Shown: piece by piece, positions 36,687 to 48,944 of the stretch
Layout: every line of letters begins with the position of its first letter
How positions within the stretch are numbered: position 1 is the first letter of the stretch
DNA from: Combretum micranthum
Lineage: Eukaryota > Streptophyta > Magnoliopsida > Myrtales > Combretaceae
Assembly: GCA_024138025.1 (NCBI GenBank)
Contig: JAMXBD010003348.1
Coordinates: 1-64,000 of the forward strand
DNA length: 64,000 bases
Direction of reading: 5' to 3'
Program-made: the position numbers and the translations under genes
Notes under the pieces: model-generated
Databases searched by the model: none
The model's input: only the letters and a program-made list of their open reading frames with translations
What the model was told of the DNA's origin: nothing

Positions 36687-37601
36687 TAGGAGTGAGCAAG
36701 TAACTCTGTCATAAGGATACCCACCGGATCCTTCGTGATTAGGTAGGGTCCGAGTGGTATTAAGAGCTACAGGATATGATACGAATATTAATTTTTCGAA
36801 ACCTAATCGACAGAGTAGGATACGAATATAAGATCTCCAAACCTTGTACCCATCTCGAAACTTGTATTATAATATAGAAGATACAAGTTCTAGGATATTA
36901 TGTATCCACCTTGTTAAATATTATATAATAATATTAATATATAAAAAATAATGATATTTCATATTTTAGTTTGCAACAACTTATATTCAACATTATTATT
37001 TATAGACTACACTTCTGAAAGTTTTATTATTAAGGATTTGATCATTTTATTTTAGAAAGACTCATTATTTTTATTTTAAAAGAACTATGATTTTATGTAC
37101 GTACTTGAACCCCTAAATTATATAGAGATGTTGTTTTTTTTTTTTTATAGCACTAATTAATAGATGGAAATAGTTTCAAAGTTTTTAATTTTAGAATTTT
37201 GTGCAAGTTTTATAATTTTGTTTAATATAACATAAATAGCTTCCATAAGTATTTATTGTAGGTTTCAACTTTCACACATGAATAGATTATATATATTATA
37301 AGTCTTGTGATATTAACAAATTTCTTTTCGCATATTGTTTATATTGAATGTATGAAAATAAGATAGTGTCGCATATATTACATGAAAAAATATCAAAGAC
37401 TATAAACTTTATGTTTTAACAAGAAAGAAAAAAATATAGAGATATTTAAAAAAAAAAAAGAATTAGAGATTCCATAAGGTACCCTGTAGACTTTATAGGA
37501 TATAAGATAGAGTTCCAAGTATGAAATTCAATACCCTATAGTTTACAGGGTAGGGTACGGGTAATCTTCATACCCTATCCTCGTGTACCTGCTTACCCCT
37601 A
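36687..37601. mobile_element. non-autonomous hAT-like element, 915 bp
   Basis: The left end is TAGGAGTGAGCAAGTAACTC. The right end read inward is TAGGGGTAAGCAGGTACACG, so the inverted repeats agree at most of the first 16 positions and resemble hAT ends. The 8-mers outside are GTGTCATT (36679-36686) and GTTTCATC (37602-37609), six of eight identical, the hAT duplication length. The inside is AT-rich and has words such as AGGATAT and ACCCTATC on both sides. There is no transposase. Confidence 0.72.
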
Positions 37602-38050
37602 GTTTCATCCCTTTCATTCATCTATTTCATTTTCTTTTTAAACTTTCTTATATCAAGACTCCCACAAAACTTCTAAAATCCTTAATTTTTAATTTTTACA
37701 TATATCAACTATTTTTAATTCTGAAAGCCACGTTAGGATCGTGGAGTTGTGCTCTTCAAAACAAGACTAGACTTGGTAAGGTTTTATGCACCCTAAAAAG
37801 TCTCATTAATAAGAATATCAAATATTATATTTTGCAATTATAGTTATTATAAAATTATTTTTGATTACATTAACTATAGAAAAATATTCATTTATGTTTT
37901 AGGTGAAAATTTTGATTTTTTAAATCAATCGCAAGAATATTTTGATTAAGTGAGGCTACGATGAGTGGGATATTCAAAGATTTACTATATTGCCTGTGTT
38001 TATTAGAATTATTTAATGATAACATACTGATTTATATTATATAATCATGG
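37602..38050. other. AT-rich spacer, nothing recognised
   Basis: No gene or element border is seen. Confidence 0.4.
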
Positions 38051-38057
38051 GCTAGAA

Positions 38058-38163
38058 TTTTTTTTTTTTTTTTCTGTTACAATAGGAGAGGAGAGATTCG
38101 AACCTATAACGTCTCACTTAAGAGACTAAAAAGACACCGCTAAGTTACAATGTCTATGGCTTA
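38058..38163 (-). mobile_element. short tRNA-derived SINE with poly-A tail
   Basis: On the minus strand the element has an A-box-like TAACTTAGCGG, then a B-box GGTTCGAATCT about 45 bases on, a short tail, and a run of about 17 A at the 3' end (poly-T on the plus strand, 38058-38074). These are RNA polymerase III promoter boxes as in tRNA genes. GCTAGAA stands directly outside both ends (38051-38057 and 38164-38170), the target duplication of LINE-driven retroposition. It cannot fold as a normal tRNA and has no clear anticodon stem. Confidence 0.72.
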
Positions 38164-38170
38164 GCTAGAA

Positions 38171-38953
38171 ATAGTTTAGCGATGGTTATAAGTATATTGA
38201 AAAATGTTTACGGTACTGGGATAATCAAATGGGATAATCTACCGTGGCATACCCTCTATATATATATATACAGGCATGTTTATTATAATTTTTTTTTCTG
38301 CATAAGATCCACTGATGACTGTGGTTTCTGATGCATTATTCAGTTTGCTTTATAATTGAATATTATTATATTTTAATATATATTATATAATACATATGCT
38401 TTGCGTTTGTGTTTACCTCAAAATGAAAAAGAAAAAAATAATAATAATTTGAAAACAAAAAGGGTTCTACTGCTTTCCAGCAATGGAAATCGGGAAAGTT
38501 TGTATGAATCCCAATTTCATTTCGATGCTATAGCAGAGGATAATTATAAATAAATAGTAGATAAAAGGATCAAGTTTCTTATATGGCCATGAGGACTTGA
38601 CGATAACTCGTACGAGGTTTTTGAAGTAGACATGTTTGATTAATGAGTTCATTACCTCATGTGCATATTAATTACAGTAATTGTATGATTTATATTTTAG
38701 TTGGTCACCCATGAGTATATTAATATATCAAAATATAATAAAATTTGATATGCATTACATAGTATTTTACATCATTTGATGCCATCACTATCACACAATC
38801 AATAAGGAGGAAATTTAAGCTACTCTAGACCATAATTAAGATATCTATCAATATTAAAAAAATTATTTTTGGATATAAGTTTTATTAAAATATCTTTATA
38901 AGCATTTTGAAGTATTCCTATTTTGGTAATACCAACTAAAAGATTTGCGAAAG
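38171..38953. other. AT-rich spacer, nothing recognised
   Basis: No gene is seen. A short TA run lies at about 38258-38271, and a minus-strand frame of 61 codons at 38467-38652 has no recognisable likeness. Confidence 0.4.
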
Positions 38954-38958
38954 TCGCG
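38954..38958. other. target-site duplication TCGCG (left of LTR-C)
   Basis: It is identical to 63587-63591. It stands directly before TGTCACGCCCC, the plus-strand beginning of LTR-C. Confidence 0.88.
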
Positions 38959-39052
38959 TGTCACGCCCCAAACGGTATTCTAAATGTAACGGTCCGCCAC
39001 ATGCTAAACGAGACTTAAGAATCACTATCATAGTCATTCAGAAGTCTTATGT
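38959..39052 (-). repeat. LTR-C, part 1 (split by the CACTA element)
   Basis: TGTCACGCCCC opens it, as TGTCACGCCCT opens LTR-B, and ACGGTCCGCCACA parallels GACAGTCCATCACA of LTR-B. After 94 bases it is cut by the CACTA left end and resumes at 59890. The LTR's own sense is the minus strand, so this is its 3' end. Confidence 0.85.
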
Positions 39053-39480
39053 TACTACAACAAATTTTATCTATGAGGACACATAATTGTGTCCCATAAA
39101 AATACTAATTGAGACACTTCAACTGTAAGGACTCAAATTTTTGCATCTCCATTGTGTCTTATAGGTGAGCGTAGCAATAGATCATTGTGACGCATATTGC
39201 GTCCCAATATATGGTATTTTTATAGGACTAAATTTCATTAATAGGACATAAATTAGTGTCCTATAAGATAAACAGGACACAATTCATTATCCCTATAATT
39301 TCCATAAAGCACATTAATGTACTTCATGAAATGTTTTCACTAATATATTAAGACACAAATTGTGTCTTGAAAAGTTAAAAGTAACACTATTATGACATTC
39401 TATTGCGTCCTAATAGTGGTATCTATTCACGTAAAGATATCTTATAGGACGTTTTCTCGTGTCCTAATAAATCTTTTTTT
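39053..39480. repeat. CACTA left end: terminal inverted repeat and subterminal repeats
   Basis: TACTACAACAAAT is the terminal repeat, with the first C changed to T. Within the next 400 bases GTGTCC, GGACAC, GTGTCTT and AGGAC words appear many times in both directions, for example ATAGGACATAAATTAGTGTC and AAGACACAAATTGTGTCTTG. Confidence 0.8.
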
Positions 39481-40136
39481 CTAATCAATATATTTGACAA
39501 TAAATAAACAAATCTAAACTCTATTAAAATCCTATAATAATCATAACATAAAGCTAATAAGACTTTATTTATAAACCAATGGTAGTCATATCATATACAT
39601 CAAACAAACAAGAAATATTAATTAATTACTAATAAAATAAAATTGAACATTTGATATTTACATGATACGAGTTCCCCTACTACGCACTAAAAACACATAC
39701 TAATCAGTGATATTTACATAATACAAATTCCCCTACAAACCACTAAAAACACATACTATCATTAATATTTACATTACGAATTCACCTATAAAGCACTGGA
39801 AACACATACCATTCAGCATAATACTATCATAAACTTGAGTTCAATCCCAATAAGAGCAACTCATTCCAAGACAATAAAAAAATAAAAAGAAAGACACTCT
39901 AAAACTAATTAATTGGTCCTAGAAAAGATGTCATATTTGACTAATGTTTGCCAACACTGTATTCCCTTTGATGGTCATATTTCTTCCATTGCTTCCAATT
40001 CAATTTAACTTTCCTCATTATCTTCATTCAAGACATGCTGCACACAAAAAGAAACCTATGACTACATAACCTTATATATGTATATGTATGATATATACAT
40101 ATATATGATATAACAAATTTTTCACAAAAATTTTAA

Positions 40137-43100
40137 TTAACATACAAGATTTGCTAGCCAAGCAATGTTTACTCCACTAACATCTCCAATAATCTTCAAC
40201 ATGCTATACGGTCTTATCAAATGCTCATCTCATTTTAAAGGATTCTGAACATTTACTTCATACCAATTTGGTCCTAATTCATGTCCTCCTACTTTTTCCG
40301 ATGGATCCATTGACATAATTCTTCCAATTGCAACATTTTCCTCCTTATTACATAAACTCTTTAGAAAGATAGAATCTCCAACCTATTTAAAATGAAACAA
40401 CAATTAATTTAAATAAAGCTAAGATATCAATGGCAACCATAGACCCAAAGTACCTCCAATGATAGAGACAACATTCAAATTAAGAGTTTAAGTAGAGTTT
40501 AGTTTCTTTCCACAAAAAATGAATCAAAACTAAAATATCTTATTTGAGAAAATATTATAAAAGTTTTTGTGCTTTATTACATTAAGAGGTCTAGGCTCAC
40601 AAATTGGCATTGAGGCATGATGTTCAACAATAGGTGTTGAAAGTCTTTCACCACTTGGCATAGTTTTGTAATTTAAAAGTGAGCTTACACTTGGATCTTT
40701 ATATTGCATTACAATATCCATCAGCTCATCTACACATCGCTTAAGCTCTTCAATTCTTTCATCTTGTTTTGCAATAGTCTTGTTGCTTCCGATTTGACTG
40801 CGAACTGTATTTTTTAAATCGAAAGAATTGACATTGAGTCCATACAAGCGAGCACATCCAAATTTATCTTCTCCATGAATTTTGAGTAAGCATCCTTCTC
40901 AATATCCTCTTCATTTTCCTCTGGAGACTCAGCAATGATTTTTTTCATTTGATCCTGCCATATAAATATTTAACAAAAAAGTATTATTAACAAAAATACT
41001 AATTATCAATGTGAATACAAACAAAATTAAATATAAAAAGAAAATTACACAACTTACAATTGCTTCTCCATCAGCTTCATTTGTAGGAGTGCCATCTTGT
41101 TTTGTATAACAAGCATAAAACATGTCGTAGCGTGTAAGAGAATAACCTAATCTTTTCTTCTATACATTGAAATATTAGATTATATATATATATATATATA
41201 TATATGTTCAATCATTATAAATTCATGAACGTAAGCGAAGCTCAAACATGAAGACAATATCATAAGATATTTCAGAACTTTATACAATCTCTGTCATTAA
41301 AGTGTAAACTATGGAAAGGAGAAAGGTAAAAGAAATTAAATCCATGAGTTTTAAGATTATATTGATGCATAACTCTTCATAGATGATGCATTGATTTCTT
41401 TAATTTTATTATATATCTAAACACATGAAAGTAATGAAATTTTAGTCGCTCTTTAACTTAATACTTTTTTTCTCAATTTTCTTATTACATTAATAAACTA
41501 TAATTTATGTTGAGCAATAAAATTTTGATTGCAAAGTTATGCTATAGAAAAAAAATATAGGCACATATGTAGCAGGGTAAAATGTCAGAAAGACAAAAAA
41601 TCCGAAAGCATAAAACACTCCTCGTAACATTAAGATTTTGGCATATTTTTCTATCATCAAATAGAGCTTTTTTTTTCTTTAATCTTAGTTCAAAATAAAA
41701 TGCATATTCTTCCCTTTAACTAACCATACATTGAAGAATACAGCTTTTGTTTTTTTTTTTCTAGCATAAAAAACTTTCAATGAATATAACTCTCACAAAA
41801 ATATACTTTCTCATCACAAACCACCATAATTTTCTTTTTACTCTTTCTTTCGCACTGCAAAGCTTGTTTTTCCCTTACGGTGAATCATTTTATTTTGAAC
41901 TCGATTCTTGCTATTGCGCTTACTCTCTTCCTAAATTTAGAAAAAAAAAAAACATAATGTGTATACCATCATAAAAGAGACAAGGAAGAAGCATAAAAAT
42001 TCAAATAATAAATAATTCATACCAAGGTTTTCCTTTTCATCCAATGACGAACGAGAACTTTCCATTGATCATCATCTATTCTTGAATTATTTGGTGGTTT
42101 TCCAACTCTTCTAATGACATTTGTGGATCAAAATATTTTTTTCTTCAGAGTATTTCTTCCATGACTCCATTTCTTGTTAATAGAATCCAGTACATATCTA
42201 TTTCCCTAAGTGGAAAGTCGATCTTGCTACAATATCCAATGGATAGTAATGACGTATTAACATAGTATTATACTTTGAAGAGAAAAAAAAAAAGAATATT
42301 TCAAAAGGAACAAAATAATAGTGAACCTTCGCTTCTGCTAACATGACTTCTTTATCAGCATCCGAAATGTTCCACCAACTTCATATCCAAGTGAACAATA
42401 CTTTGGATTACGTGCAATAGTTCCTAAAAATGAGCCAATTCCTTTGTATTTTCCAAATCATTTGGCTGCCCATATTATTAAATGTTACTTTAGTGCGCTT
42501 GCCATCTTGCGTACCCCAAATCTTGGCCATATAAGTAGGCCTCTCATATTTTTTTCTACTGCTCTCCACCTGCAATCATTAATAATAAATAAGAAAAAAT
42601 TAACAAAGAAATACTAAGAATATTATTTAAGATGATAATAAAGTCTAATGCTTTAATATATACTCACTATGATTAAGTGTGGAAGACTATTATAATCATT
42701 GGAATCATGTGATAGGATAGTAGATCGAGTGAATGCGTATGTTCAACTACTGCTTGTTGGACTGGTCTATGTGTTGACATGCTTCTATGACTTCCTATAA
42801 TCATCAATAATAAGAAATTAAATTAAAAAGAAAAGAGATTCAAGAGATATTAACAAAAGTTAGTAAAAATAATAACATATAAACAACATACTCCTACTTG
42901 TCTTACCTTGATTGGGTTCAAAAGACCTATTACACTGATCTAATGGAATATTTGGCTGATTTTGATAAGTGTGTTCATCTGTTGCTTCTTCGATGGGGCT
43001 ATGCTTGGATATGCTTCTATTGCTTCTTCTTCGTTTTGGTAATTTCTAAAACTCAAAGAATTATTATCATTGTACAAAAATAGGCATGATTCTAAGAAAG

Positions 43101-44276
43101 ATGTTAACCTTACTAAATTTTCTGCAAACTTTTGACATTGTTACAGACAAAGAAAAAAAATTCTTCCAAAGATAACAGCTTTATAAATAAACTTCTAATT
43201 TTTTCTATGGAACTAAAAAAAAAAAAAGAACTAAAATGGTACTTCATAGAGTGTACAAAACTAGATAAGTGGACAAGCTCAATCATTAAGTTTAGAAAAT
43301 AGTTTTATAGCATTATAATTAAGATTGCATAAAGCAATTTTAAGTATATTCAACCATGCTTTGAGTTCTCTTTCATAAATTATTATATGTTTCTCATTTG
43401 GAGAAAAAGATTTCATAATTCAAAATTTATGGAGAAAATTTTGACATTCTATAAGGAATAAAACTGAAGTAGACTATAATCTTTAAGATAAAACTTTAGA
43501 AAATATATAAAAACGAGATGAAATTCTTAATAGAACTTCATGATCATTTGTAGCTTAAAGCTTCTGGTATGTTCAAATGAGCTTTTTCCACTTAGAAATA
43601 GAAATATTGTTTTTCATTTTTAAATTGATCTTTACTATGTAATAATAACAATCAACTGAATTAAAAGTATTATATTCTGGCTTATTTGAGCATTCAATGC
43701 CTCTAATTAGTGTACAAAATATTATAAAATGCTAATTATAAGAATTTGATTGAGACACTAGCTTAATATGTTGTTGCATTAATTATAGCTAATGGAAAAT
43801 TAAAAGATAGAATTGGTAAATTTCAATTTAGGTATGAAATAAAATTTGAATAAACAATATAATCTTCACATAGGATTAATAATTGAATGACTTCATAGAA
43901 TTGAAACTATTTTTCAAAAAAGAATTTTGAGTATTGAGTTAATTGTTCACTACTTATAAAAATATGCATCTAATTACTAATTCAATTGGTATTAGGAGAG
44001 TTTTCATCTTCTACATGGTCTTCTATAAAAGAAATGGCATAGAATTTTTATTATTTTACTATGTCCATTATCAAATCTCTAATTAATTTCCATAGTGTCA
44101 AATACTATACAGATTCTTTCGCCAAATCTAAAATTAATAAGTGAACAAAAAAGAAAACCAACCTTTACACCAGTCAATAAATTATTCCTTTCGATTACAG
44201 GTTCTGATGTTTGCATGGCATTAGGTATGACGAGAGATTCCTTGGTGGCTAATGATCTTCTATTTTTTGTTCTCAT
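40137..44276 (-). pseudogene. CACTA second gene (Transposase_24/TNPA-like), multi-exon, decayed
   Basis: This is a plant CACTA accessory protein that in known elements binds the subterminal repeats and assists TNP2. Start at 44276 (MRTKNRRSLATKESLVIPNA). Exons are inferred from GT/AG signs: exon 1 to about 44170; exon 2 42907-43045 (donor GTAAGA); further coding at about 42670-42790; a block at about 42030-42570 with YERPTYMAKIWGTQDGKRTK, WSHGRNTLKKK and a DDQWKVLV-like motif; 41058-41159 (YDMFYACYTKQDGTP); 40581-40954 with an acidic stretch and a coiled coil (KQDERIEELKRCVDELMDI); and 40137-40382 (VAIGRIMSMDPSEKVGGHEL, then IRPYSML), ending at the TAA. In-frame stops and a frameshift near 40870 show decay. 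The order of domains is that of Transposase_24 proteins. Confidence 0.75.
41179..41205. repeat. (TA)n microsatellite
   Basis: TA units within an intron of the CACTA second gene. Confidence 0.9.
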
Positions 44277-44445
44277 AGCTACACACTACATAAAATAAAA
44301 TTAAAACAATAAATACATAAATTTGTCAAATATGAAAAGTACAAAATAACACTGACAAAGAATTTACTAATTAAACAACATAAATGGCAAACAACAAACC
44401 ATCAACTCTATTTAGTTAAGGATTAACTCACTTGTCTTGCTCCAA

Positions 44446-47400
44446 TTAAACCTCATCCATATTATCCATATGGGTATCTACTTCATTAATTTGTCTTCCT
44501 ATTGAAGTTGCCTCTACCACTGTCCCTTCAATGTCCATCCGAACCCAACTCATCTCCTCATCCTTTTGTTGGTCTTCAAGGTTGCATTGTTCATTTCATA
44601 AGTTTGTTTCAATATCCACACTTAAATATGTACCCATGTCAAATGAATCCCTTGCTAATGTTTTAACGACTACATGCCATCCTTTATCAATTGGATCTTC
44701 TACATAAAAAGCTTGTTGTACTTGGGATGCAAGCACAAAGGGTTCTTGATTATTGCTTTGAGTGTGATTAACTAATGTAAAACCATTATCATCATGCTTT
44801 ATCTTTCTTGGAGCAACCCAATCACATTCAAACAATACAACTCTATTGTCTAAAGAATAATGAAGTTCAATGATATCCTTTATTATTCCATAATAAGTAA
44901 CATCCCCAACAACTGGATTCCTATCATTAGCACTTGAAAAACTCATTGTTTTTGCTGTAACAATAACACCACTATTTTGGGTTTTTCTCTTCTTCTCAAT
45001 CTTTTTTGTATGGAATGTAAATCCATTAACAATAAATCCTTTTATATCTTTTCCCAACCATGTTTGGACCTCGCTAAAGTTTTAAGTTCTTCTTAAATAT
45101 GTCTTCCTCCACAAAATGAACACTACGAACCTAATCATGGCAACTGAGCATGAGAAAAGCAAATATTTAAAAGACTAAAACATTATATCTAATACATTAT
45201 ACCAAAATAACTCACTTTCTTCTCAAACCATGAAGCAAACTTTTTGACATGGATACGTTCAGCATCATGCCTACAAAGGTGAGGGATTGCTCGAATCATA
45301 CTTTGATGTTCTCTAAATAATACATGTACATTTTAAAATTAGTTATTATGGATTGAATAATATTCAATGATCAGTATTAAATAAGTAAATATTTATGCAT
45401 TTGTATGTGTCTCATACACTTTTTACCTGAGAAAAGGATCGATGCATCACAATTAAACAATATGTAATGGTGTGCTTTTGACAAAATCTCCTTCTCTAAC
45501 GTTACAACAGTCTCCTTCCCAAGTGGATGGCCAGACAATCTAAACACTGATAACTTTGTAGTATAGTTGCCTCCATCATCATAATTTCTTGGTGGCCGAT
45601 TATGTTTAGTCTCTACATCCTCCAAATATCTAGACAAAAGGTCATACATTCTTCTATAAGGTACCCTTCTGCAATTGAACCCTCAACATGGCTTCAATTG
45701 CGTACATATGATTTCAATGTAGATAAGTATCTCTCGATTGGATACATCCAACGATATTGTACAAGACTGCCTATTAAAGCTTCTGAAGCCAAATGTATTG
45801 GTAAATGTACCATGATATCAAAGAATGTCGGTGGAAAATACCTTTCTAATTGACATAGGATTCTTGCAATGTGACCTTTCAATTGCGTAAGATCACCTGG
45901 ATGAAGTACTTTTGAACACAAATCTCTAAAGAACTTGCATAATTCAATCAAAGTCAATCAAACTTGCTTAGGTAAAACTCTTCGCAAGGCTATAGGAAGC
46001 AATTGTTGCATTAAAACATGACTATCGTGACTTTTAAGACTACTAAGTTTATGTGGTTTAAGTTGCACACATCGTGAAATATTTGACGCATATCCATCTA
46101 GAACTTTAATATTTTTCAAAGCACTAAGGAATATTTCCTTCTCTCGTTTATCCATTGAAAAACATGATGGAGGTAAGTATATTCGACCAGATGGATATTC
46201 AATAGGGTGAAGCTCTTGCCTAATTCCCATATCCTGTAAATCACGACGTGCCTTTAAGTGATCCTTTGACTTCCCTTCAAGGTTTAACAATGTCCCAATA
46301 ATATTATCACACAAATTCTTTTCTATGTGCATTACATCGAGGTTATATCGTAATATATTATTCTTCCAATATGGCAACTCAAAGAATATGCTTCTTTTTT
46401 TCCAATTGAATGGCAATTTAGGATTATGATCAACTAGCTTTCCAAATGTATGATTATATCCATCCAAATCATCAAGAACCATGCTTCCGGTTAATTGAGA
46501 AGGAGCCTCCTCATATTCTTTTGATCTATCAAATGATCGCCTATCTCTTCGATTAGAATTATTCATGTCAAGAAAACGATGATGACCCATGTAACAATGT
46601 TTACCACTAAATTTAAGCCATCTTGAACGTGTATGCTTATTGCATGAAGGACATGCCAATTCACCTTTAGTACTCCATCCAGATAAATTAGCATATGCAG
46701 GGAAGTAGTTTATTGTCCATAACAATGTCGCATGCATAAAAAAATTTTGTTCGGTAGATACATCATAAGTATTGACTCCAAGATACCATAATTCTTTTAA
46801 CTCATCAATTAAAGGTTGCAAATATATATCAATGTTGTTACCAGGAGCAGAAGGACCAGGTATAAGCAATGATAGCATAAAATATTGTTGTTTCATGCAC
46901 ATCCAAGGAGGCAAGTTATATGGAATCAATACTACAGGCCAAGAACTATAAGAGACACTAAGATTTTTGAATGGATTAAACCCATGACAAGCTAATCCTA
47001 ACCTAACATTTCTTGGATCTTTAGCAAAGTCACCATTGTAACTGTCAAATATTTGCCAGGCAGGAGATTCAGCGGGGTGTCTCATATAGTCATCTTTTAC
47101 CCGATCCTCTTTATGCCATCTCATAAATGAAGCTATTTTTTATGACATGAAAAGCCTTTGGAGTCTTGGAGCTAAAGGAAAATGCCATAAAACCTTTGCA
47201 AGGATCTCAGTAGGATTATTAGATGATTCTATTTCACGATCAACATTGTTTTCAGCCATAACATACCTAGGATACTTACAAACATGACATTCTTTATCTT
47301 GTGCATGCTCCTTCCAATATAATATACAATCATTTGGACATGCATGGATTTTCTTATAGCTAAGTCAAGTCCAACCACCTTTTTGGCCTCATAGTATGAT

Positions 47401-47975
47401 CTTGGTAATTTTTCTCCTTTAGGTAATGCCTCCTTTAAGAATTGAAGCAACTCAGTCATTGATTTATCAATCCACTTATTTTTACACTTGATATGCAACA
47501 ATCGCACAATAAAAGAAAGCACAGAAAATTTCTTGCATCCTGGATATACTTCTTCCTATGCATCTTTCAACAATTTGTAGAACGATTAGGCTCATATTTG
47601 GTTGATCATCTCCACCAATATTCATGTTACCATCTTCACTCATGTTATCGTTAGTGACTCCAAACGCTTCATTTAACATGAGGTGAGTATTATCATCTAT
47701 GCTAAAATTAGCACTACGTTGAGTATCGTTAATAGTTGGATTAGATGACGAACCTTCTTCATAAGATATCCATAGAAGTAACCTTTCATAAATCCATCAC
47801 ATAACAAATGTGTCTTTGCTTCCTCTTTTGTTACCAATAAAATGTTTCTACATTTCTTGCATGGGCACATAATCTTTCCATTACCAACATCACCAAACCG
47901 TGAACTTATAAATCCATCTAACCTAATTCTATAAATTTCACTATTTCTTGGTTCATTTGCCTAGCTTGTATCCAT
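44446..47975 (-). pseudogene. CACTA transposase (TNP2 family), decayed
   Basis: TNP2 (TNPD-like) is the catalytic protein that cuts at the ends of En/Spm elements. Start at 47975. The Transpos_assoc domain comes first (IRLDGFISSRF, then MCPCKKC and HLLCDGF). A linker follows at 47229-47679 (HIKCKNKWIDKSMTELLQFL). The Transposase_21 domain is 45958-47124: MRWHKEDRVKDDYMRHPAES, RLGLACHGFNPFK, PPWMCMKQQYFMLSLLIPGP, CPSCNKHTRSRWL, HRFLDMNNSNRR and LDVMHIEKNLCDNIIGTLL. A DUF4218-type part (45694-45957: FPPTFFDIMVHLPIHL) and a DUF4216-type part (44596-45057: VTYYGIIKDIIELHY, VVLFECDWV) follow. Breaks: TAG at codon 5 (47961-47963), a stop just before 47124, TGA at 45958-45960, a stop near 45693, TAA or TGA near 44596, and frameshifts near 47361, 47500 and 45625. 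It is a clear pseudogene. Confidence 0.9.
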
Positions 47976-48944
47976 GGTGACAAATGGAGATATGTCTTAC
48001 TCCTTTAGATAAGGGAAAAAAAACGTTAACTACTAAAAAAAAGAAAAAAAGAAAATACTATAATACACAAATTATTATCCTTTTTCTATCTTTTTTTTTT
48101 TTTGAATCTCATGGTTAGGCCCTATAATAATTAAGAAGAAAGATGAGGCAAAAAATAAAGTACATATGCGAATGTAACTTCTTAAAAAAAAAAAAGAAAA
48201 GAATACCCTAAATAAGAATGATGATTGACTTAATTTTATTTTACTTTTGTGCAAAGATACATATTTTATTCTATAAAAGTCCAAAAAAAACATAATGCAA
48301 TTGCACCAAGTTAGAATTTCAGGTACTATAGATCTTAACAAATAGAATTTTGAGTATTAAAAAGGTTCTTGTCACTTTAGGACGAGCTATTGAGAGATAG
48401 TGTACCATAATGAGAAGGATGAAATTACAACTAATCAATTCATTTTGAAAATGAACTTTAGTTTATTTTAACTTATTGCTTTGGTTCTTATTGAAAATTT
48501 GATTCCCAAATAGTTCAAAGTCCTATAGAAACCAAAGCCACAAGCAAAGAAAAAGTAAGAGATCGAAGCTAAACTAAACAAAAGGCTGTTCGACTATGTA
48601 GCACAAATTAAAGTTGTCTCAATAATATAATAGTTATGATTGCTACAAAATTAGTATCTATTTCATAATCAAGCAATAATAGCAAATGTGAGTACATGCT
48701 ATTTACCAAATCATGCTACAAACATAGATAACTATACCAATAAATCATGTTGATTTGTTATATACTAAGTTCCTCTCATGAAAAACTTAACCAACTAAGT
48801 AAAATTTAAGACACAAAAATATAGAGAGCATTGTGTTATAAACACATGGGCACAAGAGTCTCCTCTTCTTAGAATGTAAATTCTCATAGCAATACGCCAT
48901 TTTGGGAAAAAAAAAATCATATAACAATCATGAAAATATCTTTA

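Noticed and set aside
38075..38163. A functional tRNA gene on the minus strand
   Set aside because: Box A and B likeness is present, but no cloverleaf with a proper anticodon stem is seen, and the poly-A tail and duplication indicate a retroposon.
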